From Nocardia pseudobrasiliensis NBRC 108224 (lineage in GTDB: Bacteria > Actinomycetota > Actinomycetes > Mycobacteriales > Mycobacteriaceae): DNA of 64,000 bases. The notes beneath the pieces are model-generated. The model had not been told where the DNA came from, did not search any database, and saw nothing but the letters and a program-made list of their open reading frames with translations. Positions 41,296-49,759 of the stretch are shown here, one piece after another (the stretch's first letter is position 1; each line of letters starts with the position of its first letter). A program made the position numbers and the translations under genes. The stretch is taken from the NCBI RefSeq assembly GCF_001613105.1, contig NZ_BDBS01000023.1, positions 62,001 to 126,000 on the forward strand, in the 5' to 3' direction.

Positions 41296-41946
41296 ATGAG
41301 AATCGGAATAGTCGGCGCGGGCGGGATGGCTCGGGCGCTGGGCGGCGGCTGGGCCGCGGCCGGGCACGAGATCGTCGTCGGCGCACGGGATTCGGCCCGG
41401 GCGCGGGATGCGGCCGCGGCCATCGGCCACGGCGCTCGCGGGGAAACCATCGCCGCCGCAGCCGAATTCGGCGAGGCGGTACTGCTCGCGGTGCCGGTCG
41501 CCGCCTTGACCGAGGTACTCACCGCGACCGGACCGCTGACCGGTCGCACGGTGATCGACTGCACCAATGCGTTCGAACCGGATACCGGCGGCTTCGTACT
41601 GTCGGAACCGGCCGTCGCCGAACGCATCTCGGCGACCGTGCCCGAGGCGCGGGTGGTGAAGGCGTTCAATCTCTGCGCCGCCGAGGTCTGGGCGTCGCCG
41701 GAGCGGGTGTTCGAGGGCCGTCGCCTGGTCGTTCCGCTGTGCGGCGACGATCCGGCGGCCGTCGCGCGCGTGGCGGCCCTCACCGAGGATCTGAAGCTGA
41801 CCCCGGCGCGCGGCGGCGGTCTCGCCCAGGCCCGCTATCTGGAGGCGACCGGCGCGTTCCTCGTCGGACTCTGGTTCGGCGGCACCGATATTCGCGCCGT
41901 CTTCCCGCCGATCGAGGCCGCGTTCACCGAGCCGGACCACGCCTGA
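41296..41946 (+). CDS. NADP/F420-dependent oxidoreductase-type protein (NADP-binding, Rossmann)
   Basis: 216 residues. The N-terminus RIGIVGAGGMARALGGGWAAAGHEIVVGAR is a dinucleotide loop, and the order of blocks (VVKAFNLCAAEVW, RRLVVPLCGDDPAAVARVAAL) matches the family of NADPH-dependent F420 reductase-like and related proteins. The F420-specific part is not certain. AAGGAG lies five bases before ATG 41296. It is regulated in all likelihood by the divergent HxlR protein. Confidence 0.78.
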   Translation: MRIGIVGAGGMARALGGGWAAAGHEIVVGARDSARARDAAAAIGHGARGETIAAAAEFGEAVLLAVPVAALTEVLTATGPLTGRTVIDCTNAFEPDTGGFVLSEPAVAERISATVPEARVVKAFNLCAAEVWASPERVFEGRRLVVPLCGDDPAAVARVAALTEDLKLTPARGGGLAQARYLEATGAFLVGLWFGGTDIRAVFPPIEAAFTEPDHA

Positions 41947-41956
41947 CACAGGAAAA

Positions 41957-41991
41957 GTCCCGGGGCGCACGCCGTTGTGCGCGCCCGGGAC
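41957..41991. terminator. hairpin terminator between convergent genes
   Basis: GTCCCGGGGCGCAC (41957-41970) pairs with GTGCGC plus CCCGGGAC (41977-41991), with one bulged G and a six-base loop. On the minus strand it is followed by TTTTCC, so it mainly ends the CocE-type gene. Confidence 0.8.
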
Positions 41992-42009
41992 AGCCGGGGA
42001 GCGACGGAA

Positions 42010-44067
42010 CTACCAGCCCGTATTGCCGCGGACGGGGATGTTCACGAAGCTCGGGGCATTCGGATCCAGTTGCAGGTGTTCGGGTTTCAGGCCGGTGTCG
42101 GCCAGCATCGGGCCGATCGGCAGGCCCTTGGGGAAGTTGCCCGCGAACACATCGATGCGCAGCCGGTGGCCGGGCGCGAGGACGGCCTGGGTTCCGGACA
42201 GGGCGATATCGAGCGTGGTCGCCTCACCCGGCACCGTCGGCTGACGCCGCGCCAGCGAATCGTAGGGACGCGGATCGGTGTAGTCGCCGTTGGCCGAACG
42301 CGCGCTGGCCGAATCGTCGATCTCCCGCAGTGAGGCCATCAGCTGACCCGACGACAACACCGTCGATTGCCCGTCCGGCGCGACATCGTTGACCGTCACC
42401 GTCCAGTAGCCGTCGGTGGCGTCCTGAACCGTGTTGAGCCGCACCGCGATCGGGCCGGAGATGGTGGTGGCGTCGGCGACGGGCGCGCTGGTGAAGGTGA
42501 GCCCGTTGGATTCCGCGATCCGCGAATCCTCACCGCAGGCGTTGATGATCGACAGGATGCCCGCGGTGCCCTGGGCGGCGTCGTTGGAGCACAGCGTGCT
42601 CAGCCCCGGCGCGACCGTCAGCCGCGTGCTGTCCCCGTCCGGATCGACGGTCAGCGAACCGTCGTAGAGGCTGTTGGCGGTGCCGCTTCGGTTGGCGGAC
42701 AGATACATTCGCCGATAGCCACCGGCCTCCTCGGCGGGCGCGGAGGCCCCGAAGCCCGCCTGGGTGGCCCAGCCGCCCGTACCCTGCTGATACAGCGTCA
42801 CCGGCCCATAGCCGTCGATGCCGTTATCGATTCCCTTGAGCCACTTGTCGAACCACGCGCGCTGCAGCACATCCAGCCGCGGCGGCAGGCCCGGCTTACC
42901 GTAGTCGTTGCCCGAGTTCAGGTGATAGGTGTTGCCCATCAGCAGCTGCTTCTCGCCGGGCGGCAGCGGAATGTCGTTGTAGATCTTGGATTCGGAGTAG
43001 GTGAACAGGTCGTGCCAGCCGCCGACGACGAAGGTCGGCACCTGCACCCGGCTCGGATCGCCCAGCCACGCTTGGCGTTCGGAGCTGAAGTCGGTCAGCA
43101 TGCCCTTCACCCGCGGGTCCAGATCGTCCATGCGCACGCTGGCATACGCGTTGAGCAGTACGTCCATATAGGTCAGCGGGCTCGCGGCGCGATCGGCCAG
43201 CCACTGGGTGTCGAATTTGCCCTGCAGCAGCGACTGCACATCGGGCACCCACTTGGTGGTGTTGATCGCGGTGAGCCACAACGGAATGAAGGTCAGACCG
43301 AAACCGCCGCCGGGCGCGAGCACATCCTGGACCAGATCGCTGCCCGGGACGATGGGGAAGATCGCCTTGAGCGCGGGCGGACGCTTCTCGGCGGCCTGCA
43401 TCTGGTTGATGGCCGAGTAGGAGATGCCGCTCATGCCGACATTGCCGTCGGACCAGGGCTGACGCGAGGCCCAGTCGATCACCTCGACCGAATCCTGCTG
43501 TTCGCGCTGGCGCAACATATCCCATTCGCCCTGGGAGAATCCGGTGCCGCGGGTATCGACGACGACCTGGGCGTAACCGCTCTTGATCAGCTGCCGGTCG
43601 ACCGAGAAGTTGCGCAGTTCACCGCCGCCGAAGGCTTTGGTCAGATCGGTGACGCCCGACAGGGGCGTACCGCTGAAGTCGATCTGCCGCAACAGATTCA
43701 GCAGCAGATCCGACAGGCCCGGAATCGAGCCCGCGTGGTCGGCGAGATTGCTGACCAGCTTGGTGTACGGGGTCAGGTTCACCACGACCGGTGTCTGCGT
43801 ATCGATCGGACGGCCCGAGGCATCCGCGGGGCGATAGACATTCGCCTTCAGCACGGTGCCGTCACTCATCGTGATCGGCACATCCCACTGGATATTGATA
43901 TTCGGGTACTGCTGCGGGCCGTCCTCGGTGGCGGTCCACGCCGCACCTGCCGCTCCCCCGTCCGCTCCGGTCGACACCGGTGCGGCGCTCGCGGTGCCCG
44001 GACCCAAGAACGGAAGGGTGACGGTGGTGGCCACCGCGGCCACTGTGACGCGCAGCGCGTACTTCAT
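42010..44067 (-). CDS. secreted CocE/NonD-type hydrolase (Xaa-Pro dipeptidyl-peptidase family)
   Basis: 685 residues with a signal peptide (MKYALRVTVAAVATTVTLPF, cleavage after Ala-Ser-Ala). The alpha/beta hydrolase domain (about 60-430) has the S15 start VPITMSDGTVLKANVYRPAD, the DTRGTGFSQGEWD loop and nucleophile Ser in GMSGISYSAINQMQ. Family residues FVVGGWHDLF and GNTYHLNSGNDYG hold the candidate Asp and His. The C-terminal domain (about 440-685) is the jelly-roll with LSGTQAVLAPGHRLRIDVFAGNFP. It is an exported peptidase or esterase. An inverted repeat lies just upstream at 44110. Confidence 0.87.
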   Translation of the reverse strand: MKYALRVTVAAVATTVTLPFLGPGTASAAPVSTGADGGAAGAAWTATEDGPQQYPNINIQWDVPITMSDGTVLKANVYRPADASGRPIDTQTPVVVNLTPYTKLVSNLADHAGSIPGLSDLLLNLLRQIDFSGTPLSGVTDLTKAFGGGELRNFSVDRQLIKSGYAQVVVDTRGTGFSQGEWDMLRQREQQDSVEVIDWASRQPWSDGNVGMSGISYSAINQMQAAEKRPPALKAIFPIVPGSDLVQDVLAPGGGFGLTFIPLWLTAINTTKWVPDVQSLLQGKFDTQWLADRAASPLTYMDVLLNAYASVRMDDLDPRVKGMLTDFSSERQAWLGDPSRVQVPTFVVGGWHDLFTYSESKIYNDIPLPPGEKQLLMGNTYHLNSGNDYGKPGLPPRLDVLQRAWFDKWLKGIDNGIDGYGPVTLYQQGTGGWATQAGFGASAPAEEAGGYRRMYLSANRSGTANSLYDGSLTVDPDGDSTRLTVAPGLSTLCSNDAAQGTAGILSIINACGEDSRIAESNGLTFTSAPVADATTISGPIAVRLNTVQDATDGYWTVTVNDVAPDGQSTVLSSGQLMASLREIDDSASARSANGDYTDPRPYDSLARRQPTVPGEATTLDIALSGTQAVLAPGHRLRIDVFAGNFPKGLPIGPMLADTGLKPEHLQLDPNAPSFVNIPVRGNTGW

Positions 44068-44109
44068 CGGACGTGATCCACCTCTCGCAATGGTCGAACG
44101 TCCGAGAGC

Positions 44110-44124
44110 CTAACTACCCGTTAG
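44110..44124 (-). promoter_or_regulatory. inverted repeat upstream of the CocE-type gene
   Basis: CTAAC-TACCC-GTTAG, a perfect 5-bp dyad 43 bp upstream of the start codon, flanked by TTACTAAC on the minus strand. It resembles TetR-type operators; the regulator is not known and no TetR gene is adjacent. Confidence 0.45.
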
Positions 44125-44352
44125 TAAGTTGCAAACCCTCGGTTACACCAACTGCAACCGATTTCTCTCAAAGCCTCAACTCGATACAAGGGCGGCGCTG
44201 ACCTGGCGGATTGCCTACCGAAAGTTGTCCGGACCACTTCCCACCGGCCCGTATGTGACTGCCGCCACCCCTTTAGCAAGATCGCTTAGCAGATATAGCA
44301 ATGCCATAGCTACGGTCGCGTAGGAGTGATCAGTCTCACTGCTATCGAGAGA

Positions 44353-44377
44353 CGGTGGCGACCGCAGGCCGCCACCG
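44353..44377 (-). terminator. terminator after the S1 protease gene
   Basis: CGGTGGCG (44353-44360) and CGCCACCG (44370-44377) make an eight-bp stem with a nine-base loop, seven bases past the protease stop. No T-run. Confidence 0.65.
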
Positions 44378-44384
44378 AACTCGT

Positions 44385-45119
44385 TCAGGACAGTCGGAAG
44401 CCGGAGCCCGGCCCGCCCGTGCGGTCGATATCGCGCAGCACGATCTGGATCGTGGTGGCGGCGTCGGGCTGATGGATGACATCACCCGCGCCCTGGCAGG
44501 ACGGCAGCGGCACGGTCACCGGGCCGACCTGGAAGTCCTTACCCGCCACGACCATTCCGACCAGCTGATCCCCGCGCAGCACCGGCGCGCCGGAGTCGCC
44601 GTGATCGGCGCAGACATGGCTGGCGAACCAGGCCTGATGGGTTTCCCAGACGATGCCGCAGGTGAAGCCGGTGGTGCGGCCGTTCTTGCAGACGTTGTCG
44701 CCGACGCCCGGTCCGGCGGCCACGCCGTTGATCACCGACTGGGTCACCTGCCGCGTCGCGACCACACGCGTGGCATCGAATTCGATGACGGCCCAGTCCA
44801 AATCCTCGCTCCTGGCGGTGACGCGGCCGACCACACCGGCGTGCGGATCGTATTCGGCCAGCAGGCGGGAACCGATCTGACCGCAGTGTCCGGCGGTCAG
44901 GCCGACGAGGCGGTTGTCATGGTCGTAGCCGATGGCCGTAAGAGTGCAGTCGGCGGCCTTCCCGGGATCGTCGAGCTGTTCGACGATGATGCCGGAGCCG
45001 CCGCCCAGGGTGACCGGGGCGTCGGCGGCGGCGGTGCCGGTGGTGAATGCGGCGGCGGCCAATGCCGTCACCGTCGCGGCGGCCCAGGAAACGACTCGGG
45101 CGCGTCCCGCTGCGAACAT
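44385..45119 (-). CDS. secreted trypsin-like S1 serine protease
   Basis: 244 residues. The signal peptide runs to about Ala-Ala-Asp at 31-33. The triad is visible: His78 (LTAGHCG), Asp108 (DLDWAVI) and Ser176 (HGDSGAPV). Cysteines at 58, 79, 144, 154 and 170 can form disulfides. No long prodomain is present, and the mature chain of about 210 residues is short for S1 enzymes. ATG 45119 gives a proper signal peptide; the frame to 45173 adds charged residues before it and is less likely. Exported, perhaps a virulence or nutrition enzyme; substrate unknown. Confidence 0.85.
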   Translation of the reverse strand: MFAAGRARVVSWAAATVTALAAAAFTTGTAAADAPVTLGGGSGIIVEQLDDPGKAADCTLTAIGYDHDNRLVGLTAGHCGQIGSRLLAEYDPHAGVVGRVTARSEDLDWAVIEFDATRVVATRQVTQSVINGVAAGPGVGDNVCKNGRTTGFTCGIVWETHQAWFASHVCADHGDSGAPVLRGDQLVGMVVAGKDFQVGPVTVPLPSCQGAGDVIHQPDAATTIQIVLRDIDRTGGPGSGFRLS

Positions 45120-45293
45120 ATATTCGTCTCTTTCTGCGTGCCCGGCTATCCGGGTGGTGAGGGATCGATCCATCGCCGGGCAGCAACGAGCTCCCCGTGC
45201 GATGGAACGAAAGATCCTCTGGCAGAAAGCGTTTCAGCGACAGCCCGACGCTGAACGGCAGGACATTACCAGGGTCGGGTGAACAACGCGGGT

Positions 45294-46031
45294 TTATTTA
45301 CCGCCCTGGTTGGCGACCGCGGCCGCACCGGCCGCGGCGGCCTCCGGATCGAGGTACTCGCCGGAACCGACCGGGTGCAGGTTCTCGTCCAGTTCGTAGC
45401 GCAGTGGAATGCCGGTGGGGATGTTGAGTCCGGCGATGTCCTCGTCGGAGATGTTCTCCAGGTGCTTGACCAGCGCGCGCAGCGAATTGCCGTGCGCGGC
45501 AACGAGAACGGTCTTACCGGCGAGGAGATCCTTGGAGATCGTCGACTCCCAGTAGGGCACCATGCGGGCCACGACATCCTGCAGGCATTCGGTGCGCGGC
45601 ACGTCGATGCCGTCGTAGCGCGGATCGCCGGCCTGGCTGTACTCGTCGTCGAGTTCGATCTGCGGCGGCGGGGTGTCGTAGCTGCGCCGCCACAGCATGA
45701 ACTGCTCGTCGCCGTACTTGTCGCGGACCTGGGCCTTGTTCTTGCCCTGCAGCGCGCCGTAGTGGCGCTCGTTGAGACGCCAGTCGCGGACCACCGGGAT
45801 CCAGTGCCGGTCGGCGGCGTCGAGGGCCAGATTGGCGGTGCTGATCGCGCGGCGCAGCAGGGAGGTGTAGACGATATCGGGCAGGATGCCCCGCTCGGCC
45901 AGCAATTCTCCGGCGCGCTTGCCCTCGGCCTGACCCTTATCGGTGAGATGCACGTCCACCCAGCCGGTGAACAGGTTCAGGGCGTTCCATTCGCTCTCGC
46001 CGTGGCGCAGCAAAACGAGGGTGTACGTCAT
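45294..46031 (-). CDS. gpmA: 2,3-bisphosphoglycerate-dependent phosphoglycerate mutase
   Basis: 245 residues. Catalytic LLRHGESEWNALNLFTGW is at the N-terminus, RLNERHYGALQGKNKAQV supplies the acid and substrate region, and AAHGNSLRALVKHL has the second His. These are the hallmarks of dPGM. It interconverts 3- and 2-phosphoglycerate in glycolysis. In mycobacteria it directly precedes senX3; here the accessory block at 40.8-45.1 kb has separated them. Confidence 0.95.
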   Translation of the reverse strand: MTYTLVLLRHGESEWNALNLFTGWVDVHLTDKGQAEGKRAGELLAERGILPDIVYTSLLRRAISTANLALDAADRHWIPVVRDWRLNERHYGALQGKNKAQVRDKYGDEQFMLWRRSYDTPPPQIELDDEYSQAGDPRYDGIDVPRTECLQDVVARMVPYWESTISKDLLAGKTVLVAAHGNSLRALVKHLENISDEDIAGLNIPTGIPLRYELDENLHPVGSGEYLDPEAAAAGAAAVANQGGK

Positions 46032-46076
46032 GCGGCCATCCTGCCACGATGGCGATACCGCTGCTCACCGGCCCGG

Positions 46077-46262
46077 CTAGGCGGGCTCGGCCTCTCCGAA
46101 GGCGACGATCACGCGGTGCCGACGGCGGCCCATGGGTATGTCGAGGCCGAGTTCGCCGCGGTCGGTGTCGACCTCGCGCACCACGCCACAGCAGCCCTGG
46201 AACGGCCCGCGCGGCACGAAAACCACATCCCCTGGGAAGAATTCGACACGCACTCGACTCAC
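46077..46262 (-). CDS. small KOW-like protein
   Basis: 61 residues if started at GTG 46262 (a TTG at 46292 would give 71). It contains FFPGDVVFVPRGPFQGCCGVVREVDTDRGE, which has the shape of a KOW motif as in NusG (conserved GD-V-V, GPF-G, G-V). It lacks the NGN domain, so it is not NusG. A basic RRRHRV follows. Start codon is uncertain. RNA or ribosome binding is possible but not shown. Confidence 0.5.
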   Translation of the reverse strand: MSRVRVEFFPGDVVFVPRGPFQGCCGVVREVDTDRGELGLDIPMGRRRHRVIVAFGEAEPA

Positions 46263-46336
46263 GCTAACCGAGAACAGTGAGCTGAACCACAACCGCGGAG
46301 CGGTCAGTTTCGGGGGGTTGCCCCGTCTTTACGGGC

Positions 46337-46546
46337 ATGAGCGACAACAGGACCGCGGTGCGGGGCCCAGCCTCCTACTTCCCGTCCATCGAACAGAAGT
46401 ACGGACGGCCGATCGAGCAGTGGCTGGAGCTGATTCGCGCATCGGAGCTGACCAAGCATATGGAGCTGGTGGCCTGGTTGAAGAGTGAATACGGCCTCGG
46501 GCACGGCCATGCCAATGCGCTCGTGGCGCATGTGCGCGCCGCCTGA
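46337..46546 (+). CDS. DUF4287-domain protein
   Basis: 69 residues: PASYFPSIEQKYGRPIEQWLELIRAS followed by KHMELVAWLKSEYGLGHGHANALVAHVRA, the whole DUF4287 motif. Such small proteins are widespread in actinobacteria and of unknown function, with a helical fold and no membrane segment. It lies divergent from the KOW-like gene. It ends two bases before the convergent ROK gene stop. Confidence 0.85.
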   Translation: MSDNRTAVRGPASYFPSIEQKYGRPIEQWLELIRASELTKHMELVAWLKSEYGLGHGHANALVAHVRAA

Positions 46547-46548
46547 GT

Positions 46549-47454
46549 TCAGTCGTATTCGTCGGCGGTGGCGTGCCCGGCCGCCAGCACGCCCGCGCCG
46601 ACCAGGGTGGCGCCGTTGGTGATTCGCGATTTCAGCACGCGCAGCTCGCGCAGGAATCCGAGCCGGGCGTGCTTCGCGATCGCGGCGCGCATCGGATCCC
46701 ACAGCGGCGCACCGGATTCGGCGAAGCCGCCGCCGATCACCACCCGATCGATGTCAAGTAGCGCGGCGGCGGAGGAAATCGCCTGTCCCAGTGCGGTGCC
46801 CGCGCGTTCCAGGGCGGCGAGCGCAATGGGCTCACCCGCCTGCGCGGCCTGGGACAGCTCGACGCCGGTCGTACCGGACCAGCCCTGTGAACGTGCCCAG
46901 CGCACCGAGGACATGCCGCTGGCCACGGCCTCCACACAGCCGACCCCGCCGCACCCGCACGGCTCGTCCCACCCCGGCACCACGATGTGACCGATATGTC
47001 CGGCGTTGCCGGTGCGGCCCACCGCGACCCGGCCGTCGATGATGATGCCGCCCCCGATTCCGGAGGAGACGGTCATCGCCAGCCCGTCACGCACTCCGCG
47101 CAGATCCCCGATGTGATGTTCGGCCAGCGCCAGACAGGCCCCGTCGACCGCGAATCGAATCACGGCCGCCGGAAACAACTCCTGCACCGAGGCGACGATC
47201 GGGAACCCGGAATTCCACTCGGGAATATTCAACGGCGCGGTAACCCCCGACCGCACATCCACCGGCCCCGCCGACCCGATCCCGACCGCCGTCACCCGCT
47301 CCCCACCGGCCACCTCGACCAGCAATTCCCGACACGCCTCCCACACCTTCGCCCCCGGCACCGCAACCTGCCGCACCCCCCGCACCTGCCGTCCGGCACG
47401 CACAACCCCCGCCGCGAATTTGGTCGCCCCGATATCGAGAGCCAGCACAGTCAT
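46549..47454 (-). CDS. ROK-family sugar kinase
   Basis: 301 residues. The ATP loop LALDIGATKFAAGVV is at the start, SGIGGGIIIDGRVAVGRTGNAGHIGHI holds the sugar-binding region, and the zinc motif is CGCGGVGCVE. GGGFAESG closes the phosphate site. No HTH precedes the kinase, so it is a kinase (glucokinase-like) and not a NagC repressor. Substrate specificity is not determinable by eye. Its upstream region is filled by a 26-bp tandem repeat. Confidence 0.85.
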   Translation of the reverse strand: MTVLALDIGATKFAAGVVRAGRQVRGVRQVAVPGAKVWEACRELLVEVAGGERVTAVGIGSAGPVDVRSGVTAPLNIPEWNSGFPIVASVQELFPAAVIRFAVDGACLALAEHHIGDLRGVRDGLAMTVSSGIGGGIIIDGRVAVGRTGNAGHIGHIVVPGWDEPCGCGGVGCVEAVASGMSSVRWARSQGWSGTTGVELSQAAQAGEPIALAALERAGTALGQAISSAAALLDIDRVVIGGGFAESGAPLWDPMRAAIAKHARLGFLRELRVLKSRITNGATLVGAGVLAAGHATADEYD

Positions 47455-47763
47455 CCGAGATCACCTTCCGTCAATGTCCCGGCGAAAAGCATGCCGGGAA
47501 CATAGAGGGAGCGCCAGGGCCGGGAACATAGAGGGAACGCCAGAGCCCGGAACATAGAGGGAACGCCAGAGCCCGGAACATAGAGGGAACGCCAGAGCCC
47601 GGAACATAGAGGGAACGCCAGAGCCCGGAACATAGAGGGAACGCCAGAGCCCGGAACATAGAGGGAACGCTAGGCCCGGGAACATCCGATGAGCGTTAGA
47701 GCCGGGAACATCTGATGAGCGCTAGGCCCGGGAACATAAGGGGAGCGCTAGGGTCGCGGTGGG
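47455..47763. other. intergenic region filled by a tandem repeat
   Basis: 309 bp between the ROK gene start and the serine hydrolase stop. About 260 bp is the ten-unit 26-bp array; the rest is 35-40 bp next to the ROK start that must hold the ribosome site. No gene is present. Confidence 0.7.
47495..47755 (-). repeat. ten-copy 26-bp tandem repeat upstream of the ROK gene
   Basis: The word AACAT recurs at 47499, 47525, 47551, 47577, 47603, 47629, 47655, 47681, 47707 and 47733, exactly every 26 bp. Units 1-7 share GGAACATAGAGGGAACGCC (with small changes in unit 1). Units 8-10 are a variant with ATCCGATGAGCG, ATCTGATGAGCG or ATAAGGGGAGCG. No spacer sequence separates units, so it is not CRISPR. 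All three minus-strand frames are open, but that is because 26 is not a multiple of three, not because of coding. The identity of the core units suggests recent expansion, and copy number may vary among strains. Confidence 0.9.
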
Positions 47764-48882
47764 TCAGCCGCCGAGGGCGGTTCGGTAGAAGGATGCGAGG
47801 GCTGGGTCTATGGGGTGGGGTTGGGGTTTTCCTTCGGGGGATAGGTGGTTCCAGCGTTGTAGGTTTATTGCGAGGGACATTTGGCGGGTGTGGTCGGCGC
47901 TGGTCAGGGATATTGCGCCGCCGCCCCAGACCGAGCCGTCGTGGCCCCAGAAGGTGCCGAGGCCGGGGATTTCCTGGCGGTGCAGGCCGAGGCCGTAGTC
48001 GATGGTCTTTCCCTCGAAGGAGATGACCGGGACGGTGCGTTGCATCTGGGCCAGCGACGACGGGCTGATGATTTCTCCCGTGAGCAGCAGGCCGAAGAAG
48101 CGGTTCAGATCGGCGACGGTCGAGATCAGCGAGGCGGCGGGGCCCACCCAGGACATATCGAAGACGCTGAAATCCTGTGGCGGGTCGATCATGCCGAACC
48201 AGGACTCGTAGAGCTTGGAATGCGGGCCGTCCACATAGGGCCCGGTCGGTAGTTCGGTATCGCGCAGGCCCGCGCGTTCGATGACATCGCGGGTAATGCA
48301 CTTCTCCGCGCTGGTCCCGGTCACCGCTTCCAGAAGTTGGCACAGGAGAAGGAAATTGGTGTTGGAGTAAACGCCCGGATGTCCACCGGGAGTATCGACC
48401 GCGGGCGCGCCGACTCCCATTTCGATCAGTTCGATCGGATGGAACCGCGTGAACCGATTGTCGCGCAGACTCTTCGGCGTCGTACGCGCCATGGCCGGGA
48501 ATTCGGCCAGGGACGGATAGGCATACGGAAGGTATTCGGCGAGACCGCTGGTGTGATTGATCAGCATTCGTATCGTGATCGCCGCACCGCGTTCTCCCGG
48601 AACCAGCGCGGGCAGATAGTGCCCGATGGGCGCGTCCAACTCGATGCGACCCTCGTCGACCTGCCGCAGCACCGCGGCGGCGGTGAAGGATTTGGTGACA
48701 CTACCGACGCGATGTCGCATATCGGCGGTGACGGGACGGCCGGAGTCGAGGTCGGCCACTCCGGCGGCGCCGCGCCAGATCCGTTCGCCGTCACGCACTT
48801 CGGCGAACAGCCCCGGCATTCCCGCGCGGTGGACATTCTCTATCGCGGCATCGAGTTCCGCGGGATCGAGGTCGTATTTCAC
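47764..48882 (-). CDS. serine hydrolase of the beta-lactamase / class C family
   Basis: 372 residues. The catalytic Ser-x-x-Lys motif is at Ser61-Lys64 (GSVTKSFTAAAVLRQ), followed by Tyr-Ser-Asn in PGVYSNTNFLLLC as the second motif. HTSGLAEYLPYAYPS is typical of these EstB/D-Ala-D-Ala carboxypeptidase-like proteins. No signal peptide is seen, so cytoplasmic location is likely, which points to an esterase. It starts seven bases after the AraC gene and is in the same unit. Confidence 0.85.
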   Translation of the reverse strand: MKYDLDPAELDAAIENVHRAGMPGLFAEVRDGERIWRGAAGVADLDSGRPVTADMRHRVGSVTKSFTAAAVLRQVDEGRIELDAPIGHYLPALVPGERGAAITIRMLINHTSGLAEYLPYAYPSLAEFPAMARTTPKSLRDNRFTRFHPIELIEMGVGAPAVDTPGGHPGVYSNTNFLLLCQLLEAVTGTSAEKCITRDVIERAGLRDTELPTGPYVDGPHSKLYESWFGMIDPPQDFSVFDMSWVGPAASLISTVADLNRFFGLLLTGEIISPSSLAQMQRTVPVISFEGKTIDYGLGLHRQEIPGLGTFWGHDGSVWGGGAISLTSADHTRQMSLAINLQRWNHLSPEGKPQPHPIDPALASFYRTALGG

Positions 48883-48889
48883 GACCTCA

Positions 48890-49735
48890 CTATCGGTCGG
48901 CCGATGCCACGCCGTATTGGAAAAAAGTTCCCCACGCCCGATGGCGATATCGCGCGACGGTCGGCAGGTGTTGCGCCGTCAATGCCCCAGGCGGCCGCTC
49001 GGTGAAAATGGCTACGTCCCGGCACAGATGAGCCTGATCGGTATAGCCGCACGCCGCGGCGACCTCGGCGGCGGGCCGCCCCGCCAGCAGACCGTCGACC
49101 GCGCTCCGAAAACGGACCAGCATCGCGAACCGCTTGGGCGTGAGGCCGGTCTGGGCCTCGAATCTCGCCCACAGCCGTTTCCGACTCCAACCGCAGGATT
49201 CGGCTAGTGCGGCGACCCTGCCCTGCCCGCGCGAGACGATGATGCGATTCCAGGTCTCGATCACTTCCGGATCCGGCGACGCCGACGGCGATTCGCGTTG
49301 TGCCAGAAACGTTTTCGTCAGGTCGAAGCGACACTCCCAGGACGCGGCCTCGGCGAGCCGCTCGCGCAGCGAGGACACCGGAGAACCCCACAGGTCCTCG
49401 AGTCCGAGTACCGCGGAGCCCAGATCGGTTGGGGCGACCCCCAATAGCGCACGGGCCCGCAGCGGCGACAGCCGCACCTCGACGCATTCGGCGCGCTCGC
49501 CGCGAATTCGCGTCGCCTTGATGGGAAGTCCCGCGACGAAGCCGGTGAGCGTCTGGCGACCATCGGCATTGTCGACGGTCAGCGCGTCGTTCCCGAACCC
49601 GATCAACACGGTGACCACGGGGGCTCCGGCAACCCGAAGATCCAGCCCCGCGCCCCCGCGATCGCGGAAGCCGAGCATCGCGACACCGGACATCGGCCCG
49701 GCATCGGCCGGACCCGCGAAATCCCACTCTCCCAC
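48890..49735 (-). CDS. AraC-family transcriptional regulator
   Basis: 281 residues. The C-terminal pair of HTHs (about 190-270) has VAALAESCGWSRKRLWARFEAQTGLTPKRFAMLVRFRSA and AAEVAAACGYTDQAHLCRDV, the standard AraC signature. The N-terminal 180 residues form a ligand-like domain with no known effector. It is followed by the serine hydrolase and probably controls it. The GTG start lacks an obvious ribosome site. Confidence 0.83.
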   Translation of the reverse strand: MGEWDFAGPADAGPMSGVAMLGFRDRGGAGLDLRVAGAPVVTVLIGFGNDALTVDNADGRQTLTGFVAGLPIKATRIRGERAECVEVRLSPLRARALLGVAPTDLGSAVLGLEDLWGSPVSSLRERLAEAASWECRFDLTKTFLAQRESPSASPDPEVIETWNRIIVSRGQGRVAALAESCGWSRKRLWARFEAQTGLTPKRFAMLVRFRSAVDGLLAGRPAAEVAAACGYTDQAHLCRDVAIFTERPPGALTAQHLPTVARYRHRAWGTFFQYGVASADR

Positions 49736-49759
49736 GCCATCCAGGCTACGGGTGCGCGG

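Larger units (their letters stand above)
44068..44384. other. intergenic region between CocE-type and S1 protease genes
   Basis: 317 bp, AT-richer than its surroundings. It holds the inverted repeat at 44110-44124 and the terminator at 44353-44377. No coding sequence or RNA gene was recognised between them. Confidence 0.6.

Noticed and set aside
47451..47685. Three overlapping open frames with a 26-residue repeat in the tandem array
   Set aside because: All frames of a 26-bp array free of stops are open automatically; no ribosome site and the repeat is intergenic.
47495..47755. CRISPR array
   Set aside because: Units are contiguous without unique spacers and no cas genes are near.
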